In this document: positions 10,665 to 23,492 of the stretch, one piece after another
How the letters are laid out: each line of letters opens with the position of its first letter
Position numbering within the stretch: the first letter of the stretch is position 1
Assembly (NCBI GenBank): GCA_039654915.1
Contig: CM077597.1
Location: forward strand, 31,594,001 to 31,658,000
Direction: 5' to 3'
From: Aquilaria yunnanensis
Taxonomy: Eukaryota > Streptophyta > Magnoliopsida > Malvales > Thymelaeaceae
DNA length: 64,000 bases
The notes under the pieces: model-generated
Told to the model about the DNA's origin: nothing
The model's database searches: none
Seen by the model: only the letters and a program-made list of their open reading frames with translations
Translations under genes and position numbers: made by a program

Positions 10665-13146
10665 TGTTACCCACTCCAGGATAGTCCAATTTTGGTGCAA
10701 AAATTGTGCATTTAGACTCATAGAATTGGTAATGCTTTGTAGGCCATCAGAACACCACCCTTGGTGTGCATACCCAAGTAGCCCTCTTGGACACTATGTA
10801 AACACATGCATATTGGTCCAATTGTCACACACATATTCACATTTTATGCACACTATGGCAGAAAAGAAGGAAAACACTAGCACAAGTCTTAATCTTGGCT
10901 ACCACACATTAGGCAATCTTGTTGAGTTCTAGTGACCAGCCACTGCACCTGTAAGTTCCACTAATAAACTGTATCATTCTAGCCATGTAGCCCCTATTTT
11001 ATTTACTGAATTATCAAGTAGAGACTTAGAGCAAACCAAGGAATTTTGTTTTACATCAATAGCCCACCTATTGACCAAGTTATGGATTTTTGAATTTGGT
11101 CACAAAATTCTGACCAAATGAACAGTAACTTAGCCAATTTTGCAATGTCATATCTTTGGCTACAGGGCTTGAAATTCAAAAATTCCAAATCCCAGTTGAA
11201 CCTATAGATGTTCTCTAGATTTGGTCAAATTTTCATATAAATTTTCCATCTACACAGGGATACATTGAACTTTAAGTGCATAGTCAAAATTCTGGTCACT
11301 TTATAACCATTTTGCCCATACCAAATTTCATAAGTGTGCAAACACTTCATTCACAAGAGGAAAACCCTCCAAAGCTATCCCATATATGTCCATTACACAT
11401 AGGAATTACATTCCCTTTCATCTAATAACTTTATGTGGCCAAAACAGAATTTACAAGTAAATAGCCCATCATTCACACTTAGGCAGCTCTGCACCACATC
11501 ACTTACATAGCCAAAAAATTACTCAAATGTTCACATACTCATCTCATTTTACATAAAATATAGTATATTCATACATTCACTACAAAATGGTCTTAACTCA
11601 GCTAAATACACACCCTAAGTTACAAGAGTGTCTGAGACACAACGGACTCCAGAACAGGATGTTGGACAGCTGCTGCACAACACAATAAGTACCACCATTA
11701 AAAATACCAAATGTACTCCTAAAATCACCAAAATTTACAGATCCCAACTAGAAATATTGAAGTTCATGTACCTGAAATTTCAGATCAAAATTCAAACAAA
11801 AAAGGTTAGTTTGAAGGTGATCTTTCTGCTGGACCTGAAAATGACAGAATTGAGGGGAGTAAGTTTCATTGAGAAACTTAGTAAGGGTAGCACTTGGATT
11901 CAATAGACAATGTAACCATCATCAACACCTGAATCCAAAGACACTAAAACACAAAAACCACAATGCATGTATACAAGATATAGCAACAAAAAGCAGCAGC
12001 CACTCACAACCAACAAACACATGAAATGCAGTAGCAACATATACCATAGGTTAGTCCATAAAACACATAATAAGCATAACCAAATCACTATGGAAACTCT
12101 CCTCAAGCTAATGCTTGGTCTAAGGAGGATTTTAACACTAGTTAGTACTAACTTTGGGCTCTAGAAAGCCTCATTTCACTGCCATCATTGTGCACTTGAC
12201 AATAGGTCATAAAACCTTCAATAAGTGCACTCCTTTCACTAAGCTTGGTTCATCAAGCTCATGGCTCTCTTCCAAGAGTAGCCCTAGCTCCATGGTTGCT
12301 TGAAAATACATAAAACAACCCATGAGAGCAAGAGAACCCTTACCTTGATGGGTATGCTGAAATTGGAGCTTGATCCTAGGTGCACTCAAGTCTTAGCACC
12401 ACATAGCTTCCAATTGCCCTTCAATTTCAATCTTGGAGGTATGGTGGCTATAGAGGAGCTATGGAAGAAGTGTGGAGGAGGGTGGTGGCTGTGTGGGTCG
12501 AATATGGGAGAGAGATAAGTGAATTGGTCACTTAAATGGCCTTAAATGAGCTTAAGTGCACCAAAACACACTTAACAAGCTTAACCTTGCTTTATGTCAT
12601 TTTCCTTCTCACTAATTATGGTTTCTTTGTCATAAACTCATTGGTACACATGTGCCCAACATTTTTTACTATTTATCAAGTCTTGGGTGCCTCCCCTATG
12701 GTGGGATAACTCCACAATTCCACCCTTTGACTTAAGTCAAAAGCTTGAACACCTTAAGGTTTACACTAGGACATTTTGGTCCTTAATGCCTTTACTGTTT
12801 CCTTTGTCCAAACTTGTCTTCCATGAGCAATTTAGTCCTCCAATAGCACTTTCATATCATTCATATCCATCCCATAACTCCCCAAGTCTCTTTCTTGAGA
12901 GTTTTGCAATTAAGTACCTGAATTTCCAAAACCTTACAAAAAAGTCCATAGGTTGGTTGATAAACAAGCAATCCTTAAGGCTTTTCTTGGGGGCCAAGGT
13001 ACTAACTTAGAACACTTTTAAGGAGGTGTTGATCATGCCTTTTGCCCCCCACACTTCAATCACTATGTTGAGAATTACACAATATAATGGTTTTTTTTAC
13101 CATTATGCCATACTTGTAATTCTCCCATTTTTGTGAGATGGTAACA
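10665..13146 (-). repeat. 5' LTR of C2 (2482 bp)
   Basis: On the minus strand it starts TGTTACCATCTC at 13146 and ends GGAGTGGGTAACA at 10665, with the primer-binding site just beyond. Inverted partner of the C1 LTR. Open frames inside it (for example 10609-10932 and 11628-11906) are LTR sequence; the first is mirrored in C1. Confidence 0.85.
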
Positions 13147-14054
13147 GAAAGCATCTCGGACCAAAAAGCTAGTCATGCCGAAGGAGTCGAATGAGCAACC
13201 ACAGCAGAAAGATGTTCTTTTTTCCAAGGACAACCTCAGCTTCCCAAGGGCAAGATTTTTGTAACATGTTCTCAAATGACTAACACCGAAGACACAACTG
13301 TGGTCTCCTGAAGGGGGGCATGTGATAGCCAAAGGGCTATCACCCACATGACCTTCTTATTGGCAGACTTGACACCACCCTCAGGAACTTATACAACCAG
13401 CCTTGGGAGAACTATCTACACCACCCTCAAAAATATTTACGACCAACTCCAGGAAAAAGACTCTTTGCCATCCTTTGGAGTGTATATCACCAACCTCAGA
13501 AACGTAGGTCTATCATCCTTGATAGAAGAAATACCTCATAAAAATGGTCCATACATCTGAAGGGCTTTCTCTAGTCACCCTCAGGGGAAATCCTTGTCCG
13601 AAGGGGTTTCAGATCCCCGAAGGGTCTTAGGGAGAAACGACAAATACAGTTAGGGGATCTCTAACAGAAACTTTGCGCACACCCCTACCCTCTGGGCATA
13701 ACCACCTATGGCCAGCTATAGACACCCCTCCCCGAAAGTACAGACCAAATCTGGTTGAACACGTGTCTTGATCTAACTCAGGTTAAGCGTAACGTCCTCC
13801 TCCTCCCGACCTCCTATAAATACTAGGGGAAGGCTCCTAGGTAAGGAACAAGAGCTATCCTCTTTTTTTATTCTCTACTCTTAAATTCTAAAGACTTCTC
13901 CCTTCACATACTGACTTGGGTGTCGGAGATCCCTCACCCGGAAACACACTCCAGGGAGCTCCTAACCTTTGTTCTTCACGTGCCATAACTACTACTCAGG
14001 CGAAGGTCTACCGAAATTCAACATGTCCTACATCGAAGATGTGCTAGAGCATCA
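13147..14054 (+). mobile_element. Element D: 3' end of a + strand Tat element
   Basis: A short 3' noncoding tail (13147-13308), a polypurine tract (GAAGGGGGGCA) and an LTR. The tail resembles the region before the polypurine tract of A (CGACAACCTCGG; CAAGGACAACCTCAG). The rest lies left of the window, beyond C2. Right flank GTATG (14055-14059). Confidence 0.75.
13321..14054 (+). repeat. 3' LTR of element D (734 bp)
   Basis: Starts TGTGATAGCCAAAGGGCTATC after the polypurine tract and ends CTAGAGCATCA. It carries the shared Tat block GACTTGGGTGTCGGAG ... CACTCCAGGGAGCTCC near 13912-13963 and a TATA box TATAAATACT near 13815. Confidence 0.75.
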
Positions 14055-15881
14055 GTATGTATTTTTTTTTTTTGGCTTAAGTAAGTCATAAGGCACTAAG
14101 TATGGTATGTTAGTAAAAATGCATGCATGGTTCGTAACCTATTAAACTAATGTGTTTGCATGTATGTATGCTTGGGTGTGTGTGTATGTTTTGCTCTAGG
14201 TATGCCCTAGTAAACCCAAAAAGACACTAAGACACACACTCGTGCTTATGGACTCCATATGCATTAAAAGAAAGTGGTTAAGTAAATGCATTCATTAAAA
14301 TACGCATTAACCTGAGAACTTGATGTGTTAAATTAGTAACTTAACCTATTAAGCTAGTAATCTAAAGTGTTAAGTTGGGGTTAAGAATTCTAGGATTCAA
14401 AATATAATTCACCTTAAGAAAATCAACTGAGTGCTTCAAATCAACCAAGTGGCCAAAACCAACTGGTTGGTCTCAAACCTCTTAAGAAGGTTTAGTGCAG
14501 GGGTGAATTGGGCCCCGACAATAGGTGAACTATATAGAATAAAGTTGTTATTATTCAAGCTTAATTTCAAAAAATCAAATTAGAGAGTATGTGATTAGTC
14601 CTAAAAGTGGAATCTTGAATTTTGAAGATGAAATTCTTAAAGGGGATGAAATTGTTACACCCCTATGTTAGTAACCGTGTTAGTGAAGTTACATCCTTGT
14701 GTTAGTGCTTGTGTTAGTTTAGGTTACACCTTTGTGTTAGTGGCCTTGTTACTAAGATGTTATTAAGGATCTTAAGTTACAAAGAATAAAGATGGGCAAC
14801 TCAAACACGTGGCTAAACGTGGGTCTTATTTGAAAGAACAGGGGAAAGTTGTTAATCAAAAGGTTTAGAGATGCAACTGAGTTCCTCGTAAAGGTTAGGA
14901 GAGAAGTGAAACATGCATATTATTATAAGGAGTGGAGTGGAATAAAATCCCACCCACTACATGGTTTTGTTGTATTTTTATTAGTAGAATTAGATTAGGG
15001 GCAAAGATTTCTGATTTGTTTCCTGGTCTGATTATGAACAATAGAGAGTAAACAAGACTGATAAAAACATTTTAAGGAAAAAGATAAACTTAAATAGATA
15101 TGGAGTGAAATGGAAAGGAGCATAGTTGCTTAAGAAGGCAACTAGACTGCAACTCAGATTTTTGGGTTTTCCTGCAACCCAAGAAAATTTAGGTATGGGA
15201 ACTTATAATTTTTGGAAAATTTAAGCATTATACTAGTGATTATGTGTAAGAAAGATGAATTTGTGGAAGACTTCTATCGCATATTAGTGATGCGGCCAAC
15301 AAAAGTGAAATTCATTGTAGTGTAAGTGTTCTATGTTCCAAAATTGTAAATAATGTGTGTGCAATTACTTGGGTCCTTATTAGAGCCAAGTCAATGACCC
15401 AAGGCATGTCCTAGTAGTGCTACAAGTATATAAAACCTGGTGTTTTTCTAAAGCATTGTGATTGATTAGTTGTATAATAAGCGTTTGGAGCTCTTGTGAA
15501 TTCTAAAATGTGATTTAACTACATTTGTGTTTATGTGCGCTTGCTGCTATGATAGTGATCTAGGTTCTCTTGCTAAGTTCATCGAACTTACCTTTGAGTT
15601 GTCTAATGTTTTTAAGAAAAGAACAGAAGTATTGATTGATTATTTGGTGTGTTTTTGCTATTCCTTAAGGTAGTGAAATTGTTATGATTTGCTAGGTTAA
15701 GTTTGTTTGCTTGCAATGTTTCTTGAACTGATGTCTTTGAGTTTGTGAGTGCAATGAAGCACCAGTTAATAAGCTCAAGTAGCAATAGTAGAGGTGGAGT
15801 GAGTTTGCTATGCTTGGATAGTAAGATTAGTTGTTTATCTAGTTTTGGTAGCAGAATGGTCTGCAAAACCTAGTTTAATAA
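14055..15881 (+). mobile_element. Element J: 3' tail and partial LTR of a + strand gypsy element
   Basis: 14055-14640 has no clear gene; it may be the end of a gypsy element. A tail reading as FEDEILKGDEI (14618-14650) and a polypurine-like AAAGGGGATGAAAT lead to an LTR that starts TGTTACACCCC at 14653 and runs to 15881, where element H begins. The later part of the LTR should lie beyond the 3' end of H and was not found. The assignment rests on the polypurine-LTR junction and general resemblance to Tekay-like LTRs. Confidence 0.5.
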
Positions 15882-16535
15882 TGATGGCCAAAGTGTTGAT
15901 GTACTTCAAGGCCTCAGAAATTGGCAATGCATGAGAAGCTTAAAGATGTCCTAAGCCCAAGGACCGCAATAATTCAAGGACTCCAGCTGCAAGACTACTT
16001 CAGATTAACTGGGAAGTGACCTTGGTTGAACTCCTTAACCATGGTCCTTACCTTTACATCTAATAGGCTACCTTGGCACCTTACCTCCTCGTGAGACATC
16101 GACTCAATGCCATCAAGGTTGGTTAAGGGACATCAACATGACAACTACAGTCATACACTAATTAGCATTGCAGGAGCATTGGCTGCTATCAGAGGGCCAG
16201 CTGTTCGGAGACTGTCCAAAGTATGGACTCTAAAATTCTAGATTTTACTTGACACATAACCTACCAAATCCTGGATATCATGAAATGGTCTTATCTGCTC
16301 TTGTCATACAAATATGAGGAAATTCTCTAAAAGGAGGTAACCTACTTCACTTTTACTCTCTTGCATTCTACTTCTCCCATTTTATCAAAACCCAACACTT
16401 GACTTGAGCGTCAAGAGTTCTTCCTCCAAAAGAACTCTAGGGCCTTCTTAGCTCCTTTTTGTTACTTCAGGTCACCTTCACTAAATCAACTCCAGTGATG
16501 ATGACTTCATCCAACATCAATGATGGAGGACATCA
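15882..16535 (+). repeat. 5' LTR of element H (654 bp)
   Basis: Starts TGATGGCCAAAGTG and ends GGAGGACATCA. It has a decayed form of the shared Tat block (ACTTGACTTGAGCGTCAAGAG near 16390) and is followed by TTTGGCATCATCTATAC, a degraded match to the primer-binding site of B. Confidence 0.65.
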
Positions 16536-16552
16536 TTTGGCATCATCTATAC
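16536..16552 (+). promoter_or_regulatory. Decayed primer-binding site of element H
   Basis: TTTGGCATCATCTATAC lines up with TTTGGCGCCGTCTATGG of element B, at the same spot after the LTR. Confidence 0.6.
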
Positions 16553-17046
16553 ATAAAGACAGAACACCGTGGTGGAAACTCATTATTCCAAAGGTAAAGG
16601 GGATCAATATCCCCACATAGAAGTGGATCCCCTTCCTCTGCAAGACCCTTTAGTCCCTAAGGATGAGTGGCCCATCACGATGATGATGGGATTTTCATGC
16701 AATTTTTAGTGTACACTTGCAAAAAAAACCACTTAGCAGTTCAAGCAACATTTGGCACAATAGAAGCCCAATAGGAGAAACCTCTCATTAGTGAAGTCTG
16801 TTAGTCTGGCTAGGAAGTCCCCCCAAGGTGATAAGTCAAGAAAGAATGCATAATGAGAGCCTTCTTTCAAAGAGCTGTCTTCCCATGGTAGGAAAGAAGA
16901 TCGAAGGGAAAAACATTACATGTCTAAGAGACACAAATCTCCATGAAAAATGAACTACTTCCTAAAAATGTGATATTATTCACTTGAATTAAGTATTCAC
17001 TGATAAAAGGAGGAACCATCTACCACAACCAAAATGGGACAACTAC

Positions 17047-17569
17047 TTGAAAGACTACTTGAAAGACTCAAAATGTAAAAGAGTGAATGCAATGCATACC
17101 CATTTGGTCATGACTGACCAGAGCCTAGTGGGTGATAAACCCCACTTTTTCAAGAAATTCAAGGATGCACTCATGCCGCTAAACTTCAGGTTCCCATGCC
17201 CAAAGTCATATGACAGAAGAGGTGACCTATTTGAACATCTCACCAAGCACTAGAAGAACATGATGCTGCATGGGGTAGATGATGCTACCTTGTGCAAGTG
17301 TTTTGAGGCAACACTCTTTGGCCTAGCCACTACCTGGTACAATAATCTTTTTTAGGTCTTTATCTCCAGCTTCCAAGAGAAGTTAGTTTCTCCAAGACTA
17401 TATTGATTAGTTTAATAAATAGGCCTTGAACATGGTGGACTTTACTCCCCAACATATGAATCATCAACATGACTCGAGGTTTTTGGCGCAACTTCCTCCC
17501 TGCCATTGGGTTTTCCATGGAAATGGCTAACACCCTAGGAACATATACAAGATTGTTGAATAGTGCAAG
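17047..17569 (+). pseudogene. H gag, first part
   Basis: The piece with MPLNFRFPCPKSYDRRGDLF then EHLTKH matches the start of the Tat capsid domain (SYDG..DP.EHL in relatives). It continues through a stop into residues like DATLCKCFEATLFGLATTWY, where relatives have the L.GAA..W motif. Frameshifts and stops follow. The sequence breaks after GTGCAAG at 17569, where element I begins; the next part resumes at 26721. Confidence 0.75.
17565..17569 (+). repeat. Target site duplication of element I (left copy, GCAAG)
   Basis: GCAAG directly precedes the element (TATGGCAG...); the same five bases follow it at 26721-26725. The duplication is perfect. Confidence 0.85.
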
Positions 17570-20524
17570 TATGGCAGCCCTAGGCCGCTTGTGGCTGCCT
17601 GCTGCCCAAGATCGCTAGGAATTTAGGGAATTTCCTGGTTTTGGTTCGTAATTATTGGTTTCTTTACTTGTGATAAAAACTAATGCACATGACCTAATCT
17701 TACTAACTTAAATACTAGCATTAAATAATGCATGGGTAGCTTCGGCATGGAAATTTATACATAATTTCAACCATTCAAAATAGTGGTGGTACCACACTTA
17801 AAAAAAATTGTAAAACTAGCCAAAGCCATGTACATTATTCAGCTATGTACATCAATCACAAACCAAAACACAAAACTAACCATTGTTGCTAGAGGCATCT
17901 AATACAATCAAGTACTCAAGCATAACCTACTGAGATTATCCTACTAGGCTAACCACCTAAGCTTTACCTTTCAAGTTCCTTTAGCCTTAACCTCCCCCTT
18001 GTGCTTCTAGATCAACCACTACTCAAGGTCAATCCAACATAGTTAGTATACAACAAACCAATAAATCAACAGGAAAATAAAAACTAGCAAGTATAACTTG
18101 TACTTGCTCAACTAGCTCAACAACCATCTTGGGTTGCTGGCTGAACCACCCAAACCTGTACACATAAACAAGAGGGTGAGAATCACAGATTCTTAGTAAA
18201 GGATCTTCAAGGGTACTTGTAAAAGAAAACACTAGAGGACAATAGACAACAAATGTCACAAATCTACCGCGAGCTCATTACGATCTAAGGCCTAATATAT
18301 GAGCATATACTTGAGTCCCTTGGGACCCTTCCTCATCCTAGTCCTCTGCTAGCAAGTTCTGGCCCTAAACTCACTCTAGCAAGCCTTGACTTACCTACTA
18401 TGCCAGGTTATCACCTAAGCACATAATAACCTCTCTTCGAATACCATGTGCAAGAGTAATCCACGTATACTTGGCAAACCCAAGTTGGGTGCGCTAAGGT
18501 CCGACACTAGTGCCTCAGGTCTAAGGCCAGGATAGGCCACTATGTGTTACTAACCTTTCACCCTTCCTATAGAGAACCTTGACTAGCACATGGCCAATCT
18601 AGTTTGGGCGTAGTAGGTTCCCACTCTAGCTCATCGGGCCTATGACCCAAATAGGTGGCTAGGAAAAACTAAACCTTCACCCCTAGGTGTATTAGGCTCC
18701 CACTCTAGTCCATCACATCTAAGACCCGACTAGGTGACCAAGTGTTACTAGGCCTCCATGTTCCTTGGTGAACCTCGTACAGTACTAGGCTTGGCACTTG
18801 CTACACTTTAATGAGTTGGCCATCACTAGGAATCATACTTGCTCTAAGTGCATCTTGTGTTTCTTAGCACATGTTAGGGTCTTAAATGCACTAAAGTAGC
18901 TTAACTACCTTGCTTATCAAAAACCCCTCAATGTGCCCAAGTAACTTAGCTTGAGTGCTAAGTCACCTACCTACTTAGAGCTTTTAGTGTTCCTCTTGCT
19001 TACATAGGGTAGCCTGCACTTACTTGTGTATTAAGCAACTTCCCAAGCCATTCCAAGCTCCCACATTACCCAATCTAGGCTTCCCATAGGCCTTAGAGCT
19101 CACATTGTGCCCAAATGCACTTATGTGCCCCTATTTGCCCCATAGTGCCTTCTCTGGCCCTTAGCTATTTTCACTAATACTTTATAGTTATTGTAGCTCT
19201 TGAACCAATCTAGGGTTAATTATACTCACTATTAATGCATTTAAAATTCCTTAGGGATAACTACAAGCCTTAACTAGAGCACCAAAATACTCTTATGGAC
19301 ACACATGGTTCAATTGTGCACACACCATCTTCTCCTTGCTTCATTTGATCCATTTGTCTTTTTTTATTCATTCCATTTCCATTATAAATCTTGAGTCAAC
19401 CTTAGGAACATGTCTAGGATGTTTAGCAACCAATTAGGAACCAAAAACACCCTCTTTGGTTATGTTCCGAATCAATTATGGCATTGCAGCGCGAGCCTGG
19501 TGCCGTGGCGCCAAAGTTCCTTTGATGCTATCTAAAAATAAGTGTCCTGGCACCTAGGCCTCAAGAGCACGACCTCAACATGAATTCTTTTGGTGCCTAG
19601 GTACCTAGAACGGCGCCTTAGCCCCAGAAACTTGCCAACTTCATCGATCTTGACTAAAACTCTACACAATTGACTCAAACATTGTTCCAATCACTTCTAG
19701 GAGTGCAATTACTAATCCCCAAGGCTAAATATGATGAAAATGCAGTAACACAACAAGGAAAATAAGAAATCCCCTTACCTTAAACACATCCAAAGCAAAA
19801 TCAAGCAAGTTGAGCACCAAAGCTTCTATGGTTCCACTATGAGTTTCTTATGATTCCAAGGCAAATTCATCACAAATGGCACCAATTCTAGCTCAACTAA
19901 GCTTGATCCAACCTCAAGCAAGCTTAAGAAACCAAGGACACAAAGGGTAAAAATGTACCCAAGCTTCCATAGACCAAAAATGTCCCTATAAAGCTCAATC
20001 CACCAAGACTATGCAAGAGTAAGCTTGCTTTCACTTGGGCACTCCATGGGGGTTCTAAATTCACCAAGAAATGAAGGAAAGAATGAGATTTAGGCTTGAA
20101 TTTTGTAAGATAAGGGAGAGCTACGAGTTAGAGATGGCAGGGATGATGAACAATGGCATTCAAGCCACCCAAAATGGTTTAAAACCTAACCTTCTTCACT
20201 TTGGTCCTTCAACAACTTTAATTTTTCCAAAAGAACCCCACCTACAAATAGTGCCACTAACATTTGTAATTCCATCCTCCATTTTGGTTTCTAGTCCCTT
20301 AGGTCCAAAAGAATTACTTGAGCTTTAAAACCAATCTTATTACCTCGGGATACAAAATGACCATATTGCCCCTGGTGACACTTAGGTGCCAATTGTGTTT
20401 AAGGAACCTTTCTAAACCTTTCTACTTGCTTAAAATGCATAAAAAATGTTTAGTAAGGGATTTTTTACCTTGCAACCAAGTCTTACTTGACCGTTACTAG
20501 TCAGGTACCTAGAACACAGTAACA
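17570..20524 (-). repeat. 3' LTR of element I (2955 bp)
   Basis: Matches 23493-26720 through most of its length, including AATTATTGGTTTCTTT near 17650, a GC-rich stretch GCGCGAGCCTGGTGCCGTGG near 19490 and GTCTTACTTGAC near the end. It ends CAGTAACA at 20524 on the + strand. It lacks ~150 bases present near 25240-25395 in the other LTR. Confidence 0.85.
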
Positions 20525-20959
20525 TTCTTCCCACCTTGGAAAAATTAATCCTCCAAATTACATCCCCTCACCTTGAGACAAAACCTAGGATAAGTGCGAC
20601 ATATCCCAATTAAACCTACCAAGGGGTGAACCCACCTGGTGTTTCACCTACCTAACTTGTTAGACTAAAGCCTTATGGCCTCAAGGTGAGCTCTCACTTG
20701 TATAGGTACTAAAGCCAATGCCATACTTTGTGCTCACATTTAAGAAAGCGCCAACAACACTCACTATCCTCCCCACCTTGACTTAACCTTACTCGGTCTT
20801 ATACACCTTTGTGCAACTTCACTCTTGAAGGCTATGGCGTGGTCTTCCACTATCCCCAGCTTATGAATGCTACTGAAGATTGCTTAACAAGTTTAAACTT
20901 GTTCCAAAATGCCTGGCTACCAACAACTTCCTCACACTTCCTCCTATGCCTAAACCTCC

Positions 20960-21270
20960 TAAGGCTAAACAAGCTAAACAAACTTGAAGCTTGTCCACTA
21001 ACACTTACACCTGAAGCTTACTCTAGGTTTGGCACTAGTGATTTTCCCTTAACATCTCTCCTATGCTTGAACCCACCAGTGTAAGCTAACTTAACAAGTT
21101 AAACTTGTCCATTAAAACTTACACTTGAGAGTCTCACTCCAAGTTTGACACCCAACATCTCTATACCAAACCTCTTAGTGCAAGTTAGCTTAATAAACGT
21201 ACAACTCATCCACTGACACTTACACTGACAATTTCTCATTGTAGGTTTGGTACCTAACATCTCATATCAG
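20960..21270. repeat. Degenerate tandem repeats (~105-120 bp) inside element I
   Basis: Units share a pattern of CTTGTCCACTAACACTTACAC (with variants), then AGGTTTGG..C...A, then AACATCTC and CAGTGTAAG. Three copies are seen, starting near 20990, 21105 and 21205. Confidence 0.55.
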
Positions 21271-23470
21271 TTACTAGGCAAAGTGTGTCACTAGTGTACC
21301 ATGGCCATGCGACATACACTTCTAGCACCCCAAGGCATACTCTGTTCCATGATCTACTATACTCTAGGCCTTTCCAAATTAATGGTCTACCAAGAACTGT
21401 AAGTCAAAGCGCACCGTAGAGTATGGGTCTTTAATGCCCATCTTGGACATGCCGCTATACATCAGGCATACCAATGCATTAACCATGTACACATGTATCA
21501 CCTAAGCATCGTGATCCTACTGCCTATGCTACTCTGGAGTCCCTCACACTTGCATTTCTACCAGAGAAAATTCCCTAGCACAAGTGCCAGAACCCCCAGG
21601 TAACTAGCAACTCTTTGGGATTTGTCCGTGGCCCCTAAGGTCAGGCCTCCTAGCACTTAGTGATAGGAGTACCGATATGCTACCTAAGCCGAAGGTCTTG
21701 ATGCTTTAGCTGCTCCACTCAGAGTATCCTAGGTGCTCAAAACTTACACACTAAGCCCGTTTACTTCTGCTACTAGGCTTTGACATGCCTTTGGTTTCAC
21801 TTTACTCCTCAACTTCCTCCTAGGCCTCCCGACTGCTGATCATAAATAGCAGCTCCTCCATAATCACTACTAGCTCAATGGCCACAAAGGTCCATCTTTT
21901 CTTCTATACTCAACTACTATACCATTTGCTACTATCCGCCAACTACGCATCACAAAGGTCCCATCACTTTTGCCCCATCAGCTTAACTACTTGGTGGGAG
22001 AACTAGCCCAACATCAATTAATTCAATTAACTATCAGGAGGTGGTTAGCCATCGAAATTCACCTAGGTGGCCCATTCACTACAACTCTACTTTGTGCATC
22101 AGGATATGCACCTTCGGGCTAGTTCTATCCCTTCAAAATTATAGGTCTACCCGCTAGCCATAAACCAATCTCGCTAGTCACTAGCCCTTCCTTTACAAGG
22201 CTCTAGGGCCAAGTGAATTGTTCTAACTTTAGGCTTAAAACTAGCTTAACCAAAACCCTCACCGATTAGGGTTCCAACCCTTGTCTTCTTTCTACTACGA
22301 TGAACAAGACTACTATTGAAGTCAACATATTGACACTTGAGCACAACTGTACCTATACAAGACTTGGCACTCTCTACTACTAAGTATGACACCTAACTAG
22401 GTGGGATATTGCCTCGTACTGTGGTTATTCCAAGCCCTCTCTTGATTGGTCATAGTGAACTTTTCCTCATAGGCCTTACTCAACATTACCTTTAAAGGTC
22501 TAGGCAAAGCCTCTTCTTCTTTGGCATCACCAGGTCACTTCAGATACATAACTTAGCTTTCTACTAACTTACTGGCACTAGAGCATCAAGTCTTAACCTT
22601 GCTTGCTTGATCCCATTTGAAACTTTTCTCCTTTTACTAGCTTAGCTAGCCTTACTAGCCGGGCTTCCTTCTTTCCTTTGCTATTTTGGTGGCCCTCAGC
22701 CCTACTTAACCTTGGGATGATGACCCCAAGTCATCAGGCTATTCCTCGATTCATGGAAACCATTCTATTGCCAGGGTTCTTCATTACCCCTTAGTAGTTA
22801 AGCCGACCCCTAACAACATTTCTCCTTCAACTGGCTCTACACTAGGGTATGTAACTAATGAATGAATAGGTCCATCCATCCATTCTACCCTCTGGATAAG
22901 TTCCCTGCTCCATGCTTCCTCCCACAGCTTCTTCCTGTAAACAACTATTAGAAATAAAATTAAAACTTACCTACTTACCTTATCGGCATCTGACTGAATG
23001 GCTCCATGGCTTCGCTACTCCAAGGAACTTCTTCACATAACTTAGCTAGCTATTGTTGTAACCTAGGCCAACCAAGTTAACCTAAGTAAAGAAATTCAAC
23101 CTATGAAACCCTTTCAACCAATCCAATCTAAGACCATTAAGCCTTCACTTATGGTTCCATAACAAGCAAGTGGGTCTTAAGAAACCATTTCCTCAAAACC
23201 AAAGCATCAGTTATGCCAACAAACTAATGCAAAAATTTCTAATAAAAATACCAAACTACTAGTGAAAGGTTGAAGCCTTACCTCACACTAGCTACTTTCT
23301 GCCAACTACAAAGGCTACACAAACATCCTTAGTTCTTGCCCAACACAGCTGCCCATGAATTCACCATGTCACCTGCCAAGCACAACACTGTAGTACACAA
23401 TTTATTGGTTAATACCAACTATCTCCTAGCACAAGGGTCCACTACAATCTCTGTTACCTATGCCTCTAGA

Positions 23471-23491
23471 CAACCATGACTTTGATACCAA
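23471..23491 (-). promoter_or_regulatory. Primer-binding site of element I
   Basis: The minus strand reads TTGGTATCAAAGTCATGG, close to the TGGTATCAGAGC of initiator-Met-tRNA sites, one base from the LTR end. Confidence 0.75.
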
Positions 23492-23492
23492 T

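Larger units (their letters stand above)
6607..13146 (-). mobile_element. Element C2: minus-strand Tekay/Del-like gypsy element, 5' LTR to integrase
   Basis: Order on the minus strand is 5' LTR (13146-10665), tRNA-iMet primer-binding site, gag, protease, RT, integrase, then C1 inserted at 6606/6607. The chromodomain end and 3' LTR of C2 should lie left of the window. Right flank GAAAG (13147-13151) lies in element D. Many stops and a deletion of RNase H make it non-functional. Confidence 0.85.
20525..23492 (-). other. Internal region of element I, no gene recognised
   Basis: No family motif in six frames. Short degenerate tandem repeats of ~105-120 bp lie at about 20960-21270. The rest looks like unique noncoding sequence with many stops in all frames. 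Confidence 0.6.

Noticed and set aside
20071..20328. 85-codon ORF repeated at 26267-26524
   Set aside because: Both lie at the same place in the two LTRs of element I; no family match. Shared descent of the LTRs explains the conservation.
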